Below are positions 24,241 through 34,605 of a stretch of 64,000 nt of DNA, one piece after another (within the stretch, counting starts at the first letter, position 1; each line of letters opens with the position of its first letter). The DNA is from Pochonia chlamydosporia 170 (lineage: Eukaryota; Ascomycota; Sordariomycetes; Hypocreales; Clavicipitaceae). The stretch spans positions 186,001 through 250,000 of the forward strand of contig NW_019154047.1 of the NCBI RefSeq assembly GCF_001653235.2, read 5' to 3'. The notes under the pieces were generated by a model. It worked only from the letters and a program-made list of their open reading frames with translations. It made no database searches and was not told the DNA's origin. A program made the position numbers and the translations under genes.

Positions 24241-24888
24241 CTACGCAACCTCCTGTGTAGATAGTTCGTACCAATTTGCCCTTTGTCCAATAAGGTGGCG
24301 CAAAGGCAAAAACAGGTCGTTGGGGTTGGTTCTATACATCCCGATTATTTCGCGTTTCGATTTCCACGCCATTGCAGTGTAATTGTCGGGCTCCATGATC
24401 TGCAATTGAGGCATCAGCTTGGCATTTCTGAGTCCAGGACAGGATGGTTCGGTACATACAATTGGCTTCGCCTTGGGATCTGTCATGGTGGCAGTAATCC
24501 ATAGGGAGATGTATTCCTTTTTGTCAGGAGAAGATACAAACACATCATGAGTGGCGTCCAAGAGTTTAGCATTTGCAACGATTAAGCCAGTTGCTTTCTT
24601 CATTTCGCGCACCGCACTGGCCAGATGGTCCTCCCCAGAGTCTATCAGACTTCCCGGCGTTCCCCACGTCCCTGCAGACGACTGTGTCAGGCTTGGCTAC
24701 AGAGTTCACACATTCAGACACTAGGCTCTTCATTACTCACCATCTCCGTGGCTGCCTTTGCGCTTCAAAAGGAGAACTTTGCCATCCTCATTGAGAGTGA
24801 TTACGCAAGTACCAACGCGAGGACGATCATCGGCTTGGGCGGGCGCGGAGGCGGCGGCAGCGGTGGATGGAGCTTTGGATCTGTTCAT
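24241..24888 (-). CDS. Nudix-fold protein with degenerate Nudix box
   Basis: Two exons on the minus strand, 24888-24741 and 24671-24241, join in phase (GTGAGT donor, CTGCAG acceptor), giving about 192 residues. ATG 24888 begins MNRSKAPS with an Ala-rich lead-in. Residues 23-48 form the first Nudix strands (PRVGTCVITLNEDGKVLLLK, then RKGSHG), followed by TWGTPG and the Nudix box. In the canonical box GG-x5-E-x7-REUxEExGU the Glu pair binds Mg2+; here the helix reads REMKKATGL (residues 71-79), so both metal-binding Glu are replaced by Lys-Ala, and the second Gly of GG is Ser. Nudix enzymes hydrolyse nucleoside diphosphate-linked compounds; this one is probably catalytically dead or uses other residues. 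The C-terminal part keeps family-like spacing (EPDNYTAMAW). Confidence 0.75.
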
Positions 24889-25446
24889 AGCGATATACAC
24901 AATGGAGTGAGTTCAACCAAGCCCGGGATCTGCCCGTCTTTCTCACGACATTTAACGTAACTCTATGCCGTCCCATGCCGTTTGCTTCTGTCAATGGACG
25001 GCCACCAGCAAGCCACCTCGATACGCGACGGTTTTGCCTCAGATGTTGGCGGAAGGTAAAACAGGACATCGAACGGCTTTCAGCTGATCATAACTTCAAA
25101 CCGGTGTCTCTACATAGCTGAAACGTGCTCTTTTCGACAGAGGGCATGTGACTTTGCGAGACAGTACTGGGTATGCCCGAAGTGAGATAACAGCCAAATA
25201 AGGCTGACCGTTTTGCACCGGAGAATTGCACCCAGAACTTAAGTGCTCAACGCAGCGCAGCGATAGTAATTGCAGAACAGCAACTGCTTATGGCTCGAGA
25301 TGTGTGAGGGAATACCAGGATCTAAAAGAGCTAAACGGGAATTCTCGCTGGCTGATTGACGGATACAACTGTCGCTGCGCCGATTCGGCGACGAATCGGC
25401 AGGTGTAGGGAAACTTCAGGGTCCTGAGCATACGTGAAATTCAGCA
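24889..25446. promoter_or_regulatory. Divergent intergenic region, Nudix gene and F-box/ankyrin gene
   Basis: 558 bp between two divergent starts (24888 minus, 25447 plus). No coding frame seen. It presumably holds both promoters; I cannot assign specific sites. Confidence 0.4.
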
Positions 25447-26178
25447 ATGCTGGACAGGCTGCCGCCCGAACTACGGATCATTATTGCGGAGTTTTGCGAC
25501 TTCTTAACCTTGTGGTCTCTCACCCGAGTGAGTAGAAGGTCTCGTCAGACCTGCATAGCGAAACTGCAAGAACGCCGTTCTCAGCTAGGGCATCCCTCTA
25601 TCGTAGGATGGGCTGTTCGCTGCTACGACCAAGATCGAATTCTAAACTTCCTTCGGCAAACTCAACATTACAGGCTGGAGTACTGCAGGCCGGAAAGGTA
25701 CAAGCATCATGACTATCGGCTAGAATTTGCGAGTCCGCTGTTCGTTGCAGTTTCCAGGGGATTTCACAGCGTTGTGCTGTTTCTAATAGAGTCGGTTAAC
25801 CCCCCTCTTAGGAGTTCGAAAGGGCACTTGGACCTGGTGCTACTGGAGATGGCAATTTGTAGGGGCCACGGCAACGTCGTGAGAGTGTTGGTTGCCAACG
25901 GCGCGTCTCTTGACTTTCGACAGTCTAGTCCTCTCCATCTCGCAGCGAGAATGGGCCACGAACATATTGTGAGGTACCTGGTACAGGAGCAGAAAATTGA
26001 CGTCGACCTCCGAGACGAGACTGGCAAGACGGCTCTGTCACGCCTTTGCGAATACCCTTATGATGCATCCAAGCCACGGCACATGGCAGCTTGCCTCATT
26101 GAACTTGGCGCTGCCCAGGATACTGGCATCATCCATAATATGCCTTTCCTTCCGATGAGCTGCCGAAAGGCATTTTGA
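25447..26178 (+). CDS. F-box / ankyrin-repeat protein
   Basis: Single exon, 243 residues, ATG 25447 (AGCAATGC). Residues 1-40 are an F-box (LPPELRIIIAEFCDFLTLWS LTRVSR pattern). Ankyrin repeats follow from about residue 95: SPLFVAVSRGFHSVVLFLIE, AICRGHGNVVRVLVANGA, SPLHLAARMGHEHIVRYLV, TGKTALSRLC. F-box proteins link targets to the SCF ubiquitin ligase; ankyrins would bind the target. The family is much expanded in filamentous ascomycetes and individual targets are unknown. The C-terminus (PFLPMSCRKAF) is short, so one repeat may be cut off. Shorter than most relatives but with no internal lesion. Confidence 0.8.
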   Translation: MLDRLPPELRIIIAEFCDFLTLWSLTRVSRRSRQTCIAKLQERRSQLGHPSIVGWAVRCYDQDRILNFLRQTQHYRLEYCRPERYKHHDYRLEFASPLFVAVSRGFHSVVLFLIESVNPPLRSSKGHLDLVLLEMAICRGHGNVVRVLVANGASLDFRQSSPLHLAARMGHEHIVRYLVQEQKIDVDLRDETGKTALSRLCEYPYDASKPRHMAACLIELGAAQDTGIIHNMPFLPMSCRKAF

Positions 26179-26692
26179 GCATTAGCTGAGGGGCAGTTGC
26201 GGAAGGTACTATAGTTTACAACTTCAGTCGTCACGGTCGCTGTAGATGCCATAAATAATAACATCGTTCCACTACGTTCTCGTTATCCCGGCTTGCGGGT
26301 AGCTGGCATAGAACTGCTTGTATTTGAAATCGCATCCTATTACGGTAATATGTCGTTGCATACCGCTACTGCCTCATCAAAATGGGTAAAAATGGTAGCG
26401 AGAACTTCTACAAATCCTCGTTGGTCACACGGTTTTGCCAAGTGAACAAAGATTCCAAGGTTTGAACCCCCCGCTGGGAGGCTTCCTTGGTGCTTCTTTT
26501 TCGCTCGTCGTTGCCTTGGCAAGTACTTTATGCTCGAAAATGGCTATTGTATTGTTCAATATTTCAGTAAGACAAGTTCCCCCTGCCCAGAAGCGGCTGT
26601 ATGATACTCAATCTCCGCTTTCCTGCTAATTGAGACGAACAACCGTTGCAGGCCACTTATGACTGCAAGGTGTCGTGAAGTTGACTTTTACA

Positions 26693-27241
26693 ATGAACTC
26701 CTGGAAGTGTTATATATTTCATCAGGTCTACACCCTGGCCAGGGGGGAAAAACAGACATTCAACTGGGAAGACATGTATAGGAAACGTATAGCGACCAAT
26801 TGGAGACAAAGCCATATTCTGAACTCTACTGGTGGCACAAGCGAAAGTGACAACGATTGCCAGACGAGCCAATCTGGCAGTGACGACAGCATCTCTGACC
26901 GCAACAGCGATGCCGGGGTGCATTGGAGCAGTAGCGACGACAGTGATTCCGACTACATCCCCAGTGACACAACAAGTTATTGTAGTGGCGATGACGGTGA
27001 CTCATACTATAGCCCCAGTGAGGTAGCAAGTCATTATGGTGGTGGTGACCACGATTCACTCGATAGTGGCTATTACAGCGCCACAAGTTGCAGCAACAAC
27101 AGTGAGGCTTCTTATGACAGCGATCTGGGAGCCTCATCAATAGACAGCGATGCAAATACGCTGAGTAGCAGCAATGAAGACTCCAGTGAGACGAGTGAGA
27201 GTGACGACGACAGTCTGGAAAGTATGCGGAAACATATATGA
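26693..27241 (+). CDS. Ser/Asp-rich low-complexity protein
   Basis: Single frame from ATG 26693, 182 residues. Residues 1-50 are ordinary (MNSWKCYIFHQVYTLARGEK, then a WEDMYRKRIATNWRQ stretch reminiscent of the linker after an F-box). From about residue 52 to the end nearly every residue is Ser, Asp, Glu, Gly, Asn or Tyr, arranged in irregular SD/DS/SE runs with many potential casein-kinase-2-type sites. The base sequence repeats GACAG/CAGTG words, so it could be a diverged minisatellite read in one frame. It may be a truncated F-box gene fused to repeat sequence. Function unknown; being a real gene is uncertain. Confidence 0.4.
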   Translation: MNSWKCYIFHQVYTLARGEKQTFNWEDMYRKRIATNWRQSHILNSTGGTSESDNDCQTSQSGSDDSISDRNSDAGVHWSSSDDSDSDYIPSDTTSYCSGDDGDSYYSPSEVASHYGGGDHDSLDSGYYSATSCSNNSEASYDSDLGASSIDSDANTLSSSNEDSSETSESDDDSLESMRKHI

Positions 27242-28834
27242 CACAAAATGGTGAAATGGCCAAGTAAGCCAGCAATTGAATGAATCAAGAACACGATACA
27301 AGATGTATAACCTGTTGAACATTTGTTCCATGTCGTGTGAAGAGAGTTGTGGACAAATTTCTTACGCTTTCTACGGATTCCCCGTGGGATAATTGCCCAG
27401 CTCACTTGAACTTCCAGCGTTGACAGGAATTCGAAGTGTCGGCAGCTATAAGTGCTGGCCTTGATAATGACCAGCCCATTTGAAGAGAGAGAGTACCGTA
27501 TCCCCTTCCAGTTTCTTCGCCATTTGGTTGACGGACACTCCACAAGTTCACTGCTCAAGGATGTCCGTGAGCACCCTCGAATTACACTTGTTTGCCAGCA
27601 AAGGCTGTGGAGATAAGGTAGCTTTTTTTTTTTTTTAACTTTATCCTGTTTCAAGTGCATGTTCATATCCTGTGATTTTCACATCGCAGCAGGTCGCCAA
27701 CGAATGGAGTCACCCAAATGTGGTTCCGTAAGTGGCACCGGCGAAACGCCGCCAAGGCGGGAAGTCTATAGAATAAGGAAACTACGCACAAGCACGTAGT
27801 GGCTCACACCTGTTTATTGATCCTATCAACGATTGGTGCTGTCACAGACCCAAATAGAAAGGTCGAACACAATATCAGCTCACAACACTGCTGCACTTCG
27901 ACTGCTCCTCTGTTTTCCGACGCACAAGTCGAGGCCATACGCAGCCTCTATGACACCAGTCTCGCCCGTAAGGTACAGCGTCTGCACCGGCAACAGCCAC
28001 ATGTGTATTACAGATTGGGCATTTTGATTTCGGGGAAGTAGTCGCTCCAAATATGCGTTGGAAAAGGGAAGCCGGCTTTTGTCCTGAAGCAGGATACGTT
28101 CTTGTTTGTCCTTTCACCTTGTTGATTTGTAGATTGCGGTACGTCTTTGAAATCTTTGTGGGTTTGTATTGCTTCCTGACGGGCCAGAGGCGAGACCTCA
28201 TTCCCGAGCTGAGCGCAACAAGTTGTTCCATTGTACAAGTATCGAATGTGAATTGTCGGAGAGTTTTAGTCAAACATCGACAGTGACTGAAGTGGAATCG
28301 GTCTATCTGGGCAATACAATTTAGTACTCAAAACAGACGACCGGGAGAGGAATGGGGATCAACACGTACAGATGCGACAAACGATGAGCACCTGGCGCCG
28401 TATCATCTGAATCAATTGCTGGCCGCCCTATAATTCGCAATAGCCTGGGTACGGCGGAATGAGTGTGTAGAGATTCAACAGGTCACCTGTTTTGTGATTG
28501 ATGACACGTAGATCAAACATGAAATGCTCAGCGCACATGAATCCTGGAGTACATAGCTGGTCCTCGAACAGCATCGAATGTATGATCTATAAATATGCGC
28601 AGCTGCATGGATGTGCCCCGATGACAATTCCTGACGCAGTTGATCTTGGGCCAGGATTTTGGGAAACTTGGCCCTGGTCTTATGGTGGTACCTCGAGATA
28701 AAAGTCGTAAGTAGCTGCTTTTGATCATGTCATCTACAAAGGAAAACAAACAAGCCGAAAAGAGCTGGCAGACGGACCCAGGAATTCGCTCTCATCCGTC
28801 AAAGCTCTGACAGTTGTTCCTTTGCCAACACCTC
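27242..28834. other. No gene seen
   Basis: No convincing coding frame or splice chain on either strand. A run of 14-15 T near 27622-27636 is the only notable feature. Confidence 0.45.
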
Positions 28835-30854
28835 TCATTCACAGCCAGCAATGGACTCAAGCTGATTCAGGGAGCCACACGACCGATGCCTCAACAAAGC
28901 TGCCGATTCAGTCACCAAGTCTTCAGAAGAAAGTCGTCGGTCCACTGTGTTTTCCAGCATTCGCTCAAGGAGGACATTTTCGGGTGTACCTTGGTCGACC
29001 AGCAAACCTTTTTTTATCCGTCTTAGCATAGTTGTCGTCTGATGGACATACGCGTCGCATTTCAACGCCATTGGAGTGGTTCGAGGAAACCTCCAATCAA
29101 TTGATTCAGGGAACGGAATTCGTCCAAGAACGCACGCAAAAACCACTCCCAGTGCGAATATGTCCGCCTTCGGACCCATCTGAGCGGGACTGAAGTCTGC
29201 TGTCAGGTGGTCGAGTAGGGCCTCCGGTGCGGTGTATCCAGCGGCGCCAGTTGTCTTTAAGTTGTTTCTGCCCGACTTATCGTGGCCATAGTCAAGATCC
29301 AATATTACAAACCGGTCTGATGCCGGATTATACCCAATGGTGCTCGACGAGATGTTGAGATGTACCTCACCAAGCTCCTCATGGATAAAACGAAGACCTA
29401 GTGGACAGTCCCGAAGAATTGCATCAAAGGTCTTTGGATCACCTTTGAACATCCCTTCCATATCCATATCTAGAAGCAGTGGCGGGTACGTAAAAGAGAC
29501 GTATGTATAGCCGAGACGAGTATCGAAACTCCACACCTTCTCAACTAATGGCTAACCGCGGTGGATCAGACGTTACGATCTAATATTCGCGAGAGCGGGA
29601 ACTTACGTGGCTCCAGTCCTCTTCCACCATGGCTCTTTGCCTTCGGAATCTTTTGTCCACTTCCTGCATGGTAGTCTCATGACTAACGAATAAGTCTCTT
29701 ACAGCCACCAGCCCATGTCGAGAGTGCACTCCTATTCGGAGGGACGTGAACTCCGTTGTCAATATCTTGTCAGATAAATCGAGTGTGTACGACTCATTGT
29801 TGCCGCAATCCCCACAAGATTGGAGGGTGTACTTCTTCGCGGTAATCTGAAGCTTCGTAAGCGATTCCGTGGCATATGCGAGGACGTCCTTGATCATCGC
29901 CCCATCGTTGTACGAGTCGCATTGGCAGATTTCCCGGTTAACCTCACGAGACTCCTCTTCAGTAGCCCCGTCATGGTTCTTGACATCTTGACTTGGGAGG
30001 CATCGCATGTATTTCCGGCCTGACAGGCTACCGGTGACTTCCAATGAGGCTCTTCTTTTCTGTTGCACGGTGACGTCGTACGCAATGCTAAATACAAACA
30101 AGTCGATGAATGAGTTGTCCGAAGATAACGACGAAATCCTCCAAGCCCCCACGTCTAGTTCCAGCTCGTTCTGAACTCCTTTATCTAATGAGATTTGGCG
30201 ATTCATGTCGGGCTCGGCGTCAATAAGCTGACAACATTGCAATGGTTCGGCCGTCAAGTTTTCAACCTTGACACAGCTAGATCTTGGCTGGAAGAAGGCT
30301 CGACAAGAAATGTCGCCCACTCCGAAAGAGAATGAAAAGGTCTGCGAGGTCCGGTGCACGCACCACGAATCGGGATCATCCAGAAATTGCTTGGCACAAT
30401 CCGAGATCGAAAGTTCCCCACCAATGGCCGAAAGCACAACTCCGGCATCCGAAAGAGTGTTCAACCTCCACCTTTTTATCTCGGAGACGAGCCCTGATCT
30501 ACTAGCGATTGTTCTTGGGCTGCCAAGAGATCCTAGCCCGTCGAGAAACGCAGCATCGTCATGTATTCTGAAATTTTTGGCTGTGAGAATTTTGTTGTAG
30601 TGTTGCTTCAGTAGCGAGAAGGATTCTTTCGTGGAGGCTATTACATCCTCGTTCCCGTCTTCCGGGAAAATACGTCCGTAATACACCCCATCCTCTTCCA
30701 AGTATATGCTGGTGGGGCTGGCGGGAGGCTGATTCTCTTTGTCCTCCCGTCCGCCATATCCAACACAGGGCCAGTGAGGAGAGAAACGATCGGAACTCGA
30801 TGGACTCGGCACAAATGTATAATCTATGCTTGATAGTGTTTGTGAGGTCTGCAT
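28835..30854 (-). CDS. Protein with C-terminal pseudokinase lobe
   Basis: Minus strand, exons 30854-29607 and 29536-28835, with a 70-nt intron (GTAAGT donor, GAAG acceptor) that keeps phase; about 650 residues. Start set at ATG 30854 (MQTSQTLSSIDYTF); the frame is open further upstream but without a better ATG. The first 400 residues have no domain I recognise; they include a KENQPP motif and several Cys. The second exon resembles a protein-kinase C-lobe: FIHEELGEVHLNISSSTIGY aligns with the catalytic loop, LDYG with DFG, YTAPEAL with APE, and DIFALGVVFACVLGRIPF with helix F. The HRDLKPEN motif reads HLNISSST, so the catalytic Asp, Lys and Asn are all replaced, and no glycine loop or VAIK lysine is evident. 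It is therefore likely a pseudokinase acting as a binding or regulatory module. Divergent from the 31129 gene. Confidence 0.7.
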
Positions 30855-31128
30855 TCGGAGTGGTAAGTAAAGAAACCGCCTTCTGACCCGAGGTGCTCCT
30901 TTAAGTAGCTTGGCGGAAGGATTTGCATGGTGTAGCCATATCTGTACGCGAGTGCGGCTGGGTCGATTTGATGCAACTCCAACCGCGCGCTTATTGCCAG
31001 TGGCTGCGAGACGAAACAGCATTACACCCCCTGTCGCCAAATACGAATATCTTGCAAGAGATTCCTCCGACCTTTTTGACGGCTCGTTGCCGAAAAATCC
31101 TCAAACACAGAAATGAATCTTGAGAAAT
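30855..31128. promoter_or_regulatory. Shared divergent promoter region
   Basis: 274 bp between the pseudokinase start (30854, minus) and the small gene at 31129 (plus). Part stays open in the pseudokinase frame, so the start there could lie further upstream. Confidence 0.4.
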
Positions 31129-31799
31129 ATGGACGACTGCAACGGCAATAACGACAATACTTTTACCATCCCCATTATTCCGCATACAGAGTACGAGATG
31201 CTTTGCGTACAGGCATCCAGAAGAGCCGGAGGTGATCCAACCAAAAGCAAACGAATTATACAAGATCACTTGGAAAAGGAGCGGCAGAAAATCTTCATAA
31301 GAGCCAGGAGAATATCGTTGCAGGCGCAGTTTGATGATAATATATCCAGTGAGCTGGTGCCCATGATCTTGACCGTGGTGTCTCTAGCAAGGTCATTGAA
31401 GGAAAAGCAAATCGCAATTGCTCAAGCATTGGGCTACGAATTTACTGGGGACGACCATTTCGTTGGTAAGTATGCGCAGATTTTGGGAATGGCTGGTGCT
31501 GACACAGAGTAGTTGATCCAGAGGGAAAGAATGGCATGGATAACACATTCGAGAAAGAACCATCACATTCATTGTCCTTGCCAACGGCACCTCATGTGGT
31601 CGATGTATCTCCTCCGCCCGGGAAAGTGAGTCCAAACATCAAGCTGTCGCAACGAAGAACGAAACCTCAGAGAAAAGTCTGGAAAGGCCAGTCTGCGCAC
31701 ACGCCCAGAGTTGGAAATCGGCAAAGTGCCCGTCTTGCGGCCCGACGTGCGACCGCCCGTCTTGGGGCCAGCGCCCCTGGCCGAAAGCCCAACCCATGA
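31129..31799 (+). CDS. Two-exon protein of unknown function, basic C-terminus
   Basis: Exons 31129-31465 and 31513-31799 join in phase. The 47-nt intron is textbook: GTAAGT donor, GCTGAC branch site, GAGTAG acceptor; the join gives DHFV-VDPEGKNG. About 207 residues. The N-terminal half is predicted helical and highly charged (KRIIQDHLEKERQKIFIRAR, then SLQAQFDDNISSELVPMIL). The C-terminal half is Ser/Pro-rich and ends in an Arg/Lys/Ala-rich stretch (RKVWKGQS, RQSARLAARRATARLG) that could be a nuclear localisation or nucleic-acid-binding tail. I do not recognise the family. ATG 31129 is the first in frame. Confidence 0.6.
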
Positions 31800-33649
31800 G
31801 CTTTCAGACTCCGGCTCTCTGGTATAGCCGTAATTTTAGCTATGAAATGAACGAAAATGGGTAGTGGTGCGGATTCGCTCACACTTCGCTTTCCCTACTG
31901 GCACCGCATGCAAGGTGTCGCACAACTTTTCGCTGGTCGAGTCAAAATTCCAAGTACGCGGCGGGGTGTGTTGGTGTTGGAGAAGGATGAGTAAGGCTAA
32001 TACAGAGTGCTTGTTGGGTGTCGGATAAAAGAATGGCTTCAGCTGGCTGCCCACTACAAGGCCTCTTGTGTCAAATGTCCCGGCGGCTAGGGCTTGATTG
32101 GCTTGGAAGCGTCGGCGACGACACCACCCACCCGAGGACAAATCTCCCGGCTCCTTACAGCAGCGCCTATAACAAGTGGTGACCAATCAGCAACTATCGC
32201 GCAGTTGCCAACCCGTCCAAATGTCGCACAATGCCTGGGAATGACGATAAAGAAGTCGGGCCGCTAGCATCTTGTCAACAGCGACAACGATCGGAAGCGA
32301 TTAGGGGCACTGTGCTGGCATGCGGTCTGTGTTTCCGGTCACAATATCCATTGTACTCGAACACCATGGTGAGTCTATTCTGTGTTGGTGTACGGCAATC
32401 CGCGGTGACCGCAATTGCTTCCTCTGCACTGGACTCCCGCCAGTACTCGTGGTGGCACGGTCATTTGAAGCGTAAAGCGCCTGACCAACCCTCCCAATGA
32501 AGCGGCTTCGTCATCTCCCAAACTCAGCTATGAAGTGAGTCTGGTGGGGATGGCTGGAAAATACCAGGTCGCACATCTTCGTTGTTTTTTGTGCACTCAG
32601 AATGTGCCATCTTAACATTCACTAGTGGAGGTCCAACAACTAGCCAGCAAGGAAGACTTTCCTCATGAGCCACACTCAAAATGACAACCACTTCTTGCAC
32701 CGGTACATGCGGCTATAGTGGTTTCGTTTATTTTAAGCCGGCAACCGTTAGATTGTGCAATTTTATGATGATCCGTCGGAGCAGTATGACGATGGTGGTA
32801 TTCGCGACCAGAAGGCTAGAGCGGAATATGAGAGGTGTTACAGTGGTCGACTAACTGGAGGCTCTTTTCCTGCCCTGCGTCACCACAATCCGCTGCTTGA
32901 CCTGCGATGGACAGTAGCTGTCCTATCATATCGCACAAAGGCGACGGCATCTCGTCAATAGTTCACACGCATGGTTATCCCGCATTTTCAGCATCCTGTC
33001 AATTATCTCGCGCTCCTTGTCTTCCTGGCGCCTTGTCTGTCCCAACCTCGTCAAGCCAATGAAGGCCACCGACCTTGGGAACCCCGTCTCTCGTGACTCC
33101 ACAAATTTCCCTGTGATGATGACCACAGCGTGGCGCCAACGCATTTGGCGCTGGCTTCCTTCACCATCTGCGACGACATATGCGCCCCTTACCCGTGCGG
33201 GTCCCCACAGAGCCTGTTACTCTATTCTGGGGAGTCGTTGAATCAACTTCCACAGGGTTGGGGGGAAAGACGGAAGACGTGCTTACTAGATGGCACATTT
33301 GAACCTACCTTTGCGTTAGACGGAGAATTGCCAGGCATACTCAACACGGCGATATGCAAATCGTACTTTCATGGAGATCTCTTGTATTCAACTCAACATC
33401 CAACGACAGTCATTATTCTGTCCATCAGAAGGGCATTCATCCTTTATTTGCCACTCCTGGTCGTAGAGAACACCAGGATTGCGACATTATGTTGAACTTG
33501 CCGCCTAAAAATCTCCTCCTGATCGTAGATCCTCGAGTCAGAAGGCGGTATTAGCTAGTTTGCACAAGCTTCTAGAGCTACTACTTTATTAGGTATTTAC
33601 ACCCTATTTGTATTAATACAAGCGCAATACCGGTACCCGAGAGTCACAT
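31800..33649. other. No gene seen
   Basis: Short open frames on both strands (for example 32231-32500 and 33130-33495, plus) lack domains and splice support. Confidence 0.4.
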
Positions 33650-34000
33650 GGGACAGCTTTATCGTGGGCTGCTAGAAATGGCGAAGCCAAGACATCCCTA
33701 GCTTAAATCGCGGCAGGCTCGTCTCGCGGTGATAGAGCACTTAGTCTGGCTATTGAGTACGGCCATGGGCCATTGCGGAACTTGTCCTACAAAATTGCTC
33801 AATTGATCTCAACAAGAGGGACAAAAGGGAAAGCATGTATCGACGAGCGCTAAGGGGATAGGAGATTGCGTTAGGGCCGAGGCATACATTGATGCTACAC
33901 ACTATAGAGAACGTTAGCAACCTGTGCAAGCTCCAAGGAAAACTGCGCGAATCAGAACAACTCTGTGGACGGGAGTTTCGGGTACTCTGGCAATTTTCAC
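33650..34000 (+). pseudogene. Decayed ankyrin/TPR repeat relic
   Basis: Reading through stops, 33650-33690 encodes GTALSWAARNGEA, a typical ankyrin repeat start, broken by a TAA soon after. At 33831-33972 the translation gives YRRALRG, a TAG, EIALGPRHTLMLHTIENVSN and LCKLQGKLRESEQLC. This is clearly a TPR unit of the same kinesin-light-chain type as in the NLR at 14804-17977, with a stop replacing the Tyr of the xGYEKALG block. The piece looks like the remains of a repeat-bearing STAND-type gene; nothing is left of its N-terminal domains nearby. Confidence 0.6.
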
Positions 34001-34605
34001 GTGCCTAGCTTATGCTGGACGTTTCCTAGAAAAGGCACACACTGGTTGATGTTGCAAAATCGGCCACTAGCCCAAACTTGAGAACTGTGGTCAGATCCCT
34101 CCTGAGGCCACCACAACCTCCACAACCAAAGAAATGGCCGACCATTGCCTGATTTAGCCATAACCAGACTGACGACGGACTTGGCGCATTACGCCGCGTT
34201 CCTTGAAATAGCCAAAATCGTCGCAGCAAAAATTGGCCAAAAAAAGCTTAAAGCGTCTTGTTTCGATAACATCAAACTCCCGATCACAGGTGGAGGAACG
34301 GCATGGATTGAGCTGCACGAAAACTAGAGCTCAGTGGTAGATCCTGACCTCGCTATAATAAGCTGGCGCCGTGCCTCTGCTGGCAGGAAAACGGGAAACG
34401 ACACCTGTCAGGACCACAAATACACAGAACAATACTGGCGTTTCCGAACCATGATGCTGTGATATCATTATGAATATTATCGTTATCAATAATTATTGTA
34501 ATACCTCTTTCTCGAGTTCGATGATTTGAAGTCCATTACAAGACATTACAGTTTGTGAGAACCAAACCTCCGGCGCGATTGCGAGGACCCGTGGACCACG
34601 TCGAC
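34001..34605. other. No gene seen; upstream of the vWA-like gene
   Basis: No coherent frame. 34460-34510 is AT-rich (AATATTATCGTTATCAATAA) and may be part of the promoter. Confidence 0.4.

Noticed and set aside
27112..27666. 184-codon minus-strand frame rich in Ser/Leu
   Set aside because: It is the reverse of the Ser/Asp-rich repeat frame and of A/T-rich flanks; low complexity explains its openness.
30284..30600. Plus-strand frames inside the pseudokinase gene
   Set aside because: Antisense shadows of a well-supported minus-strand exon.
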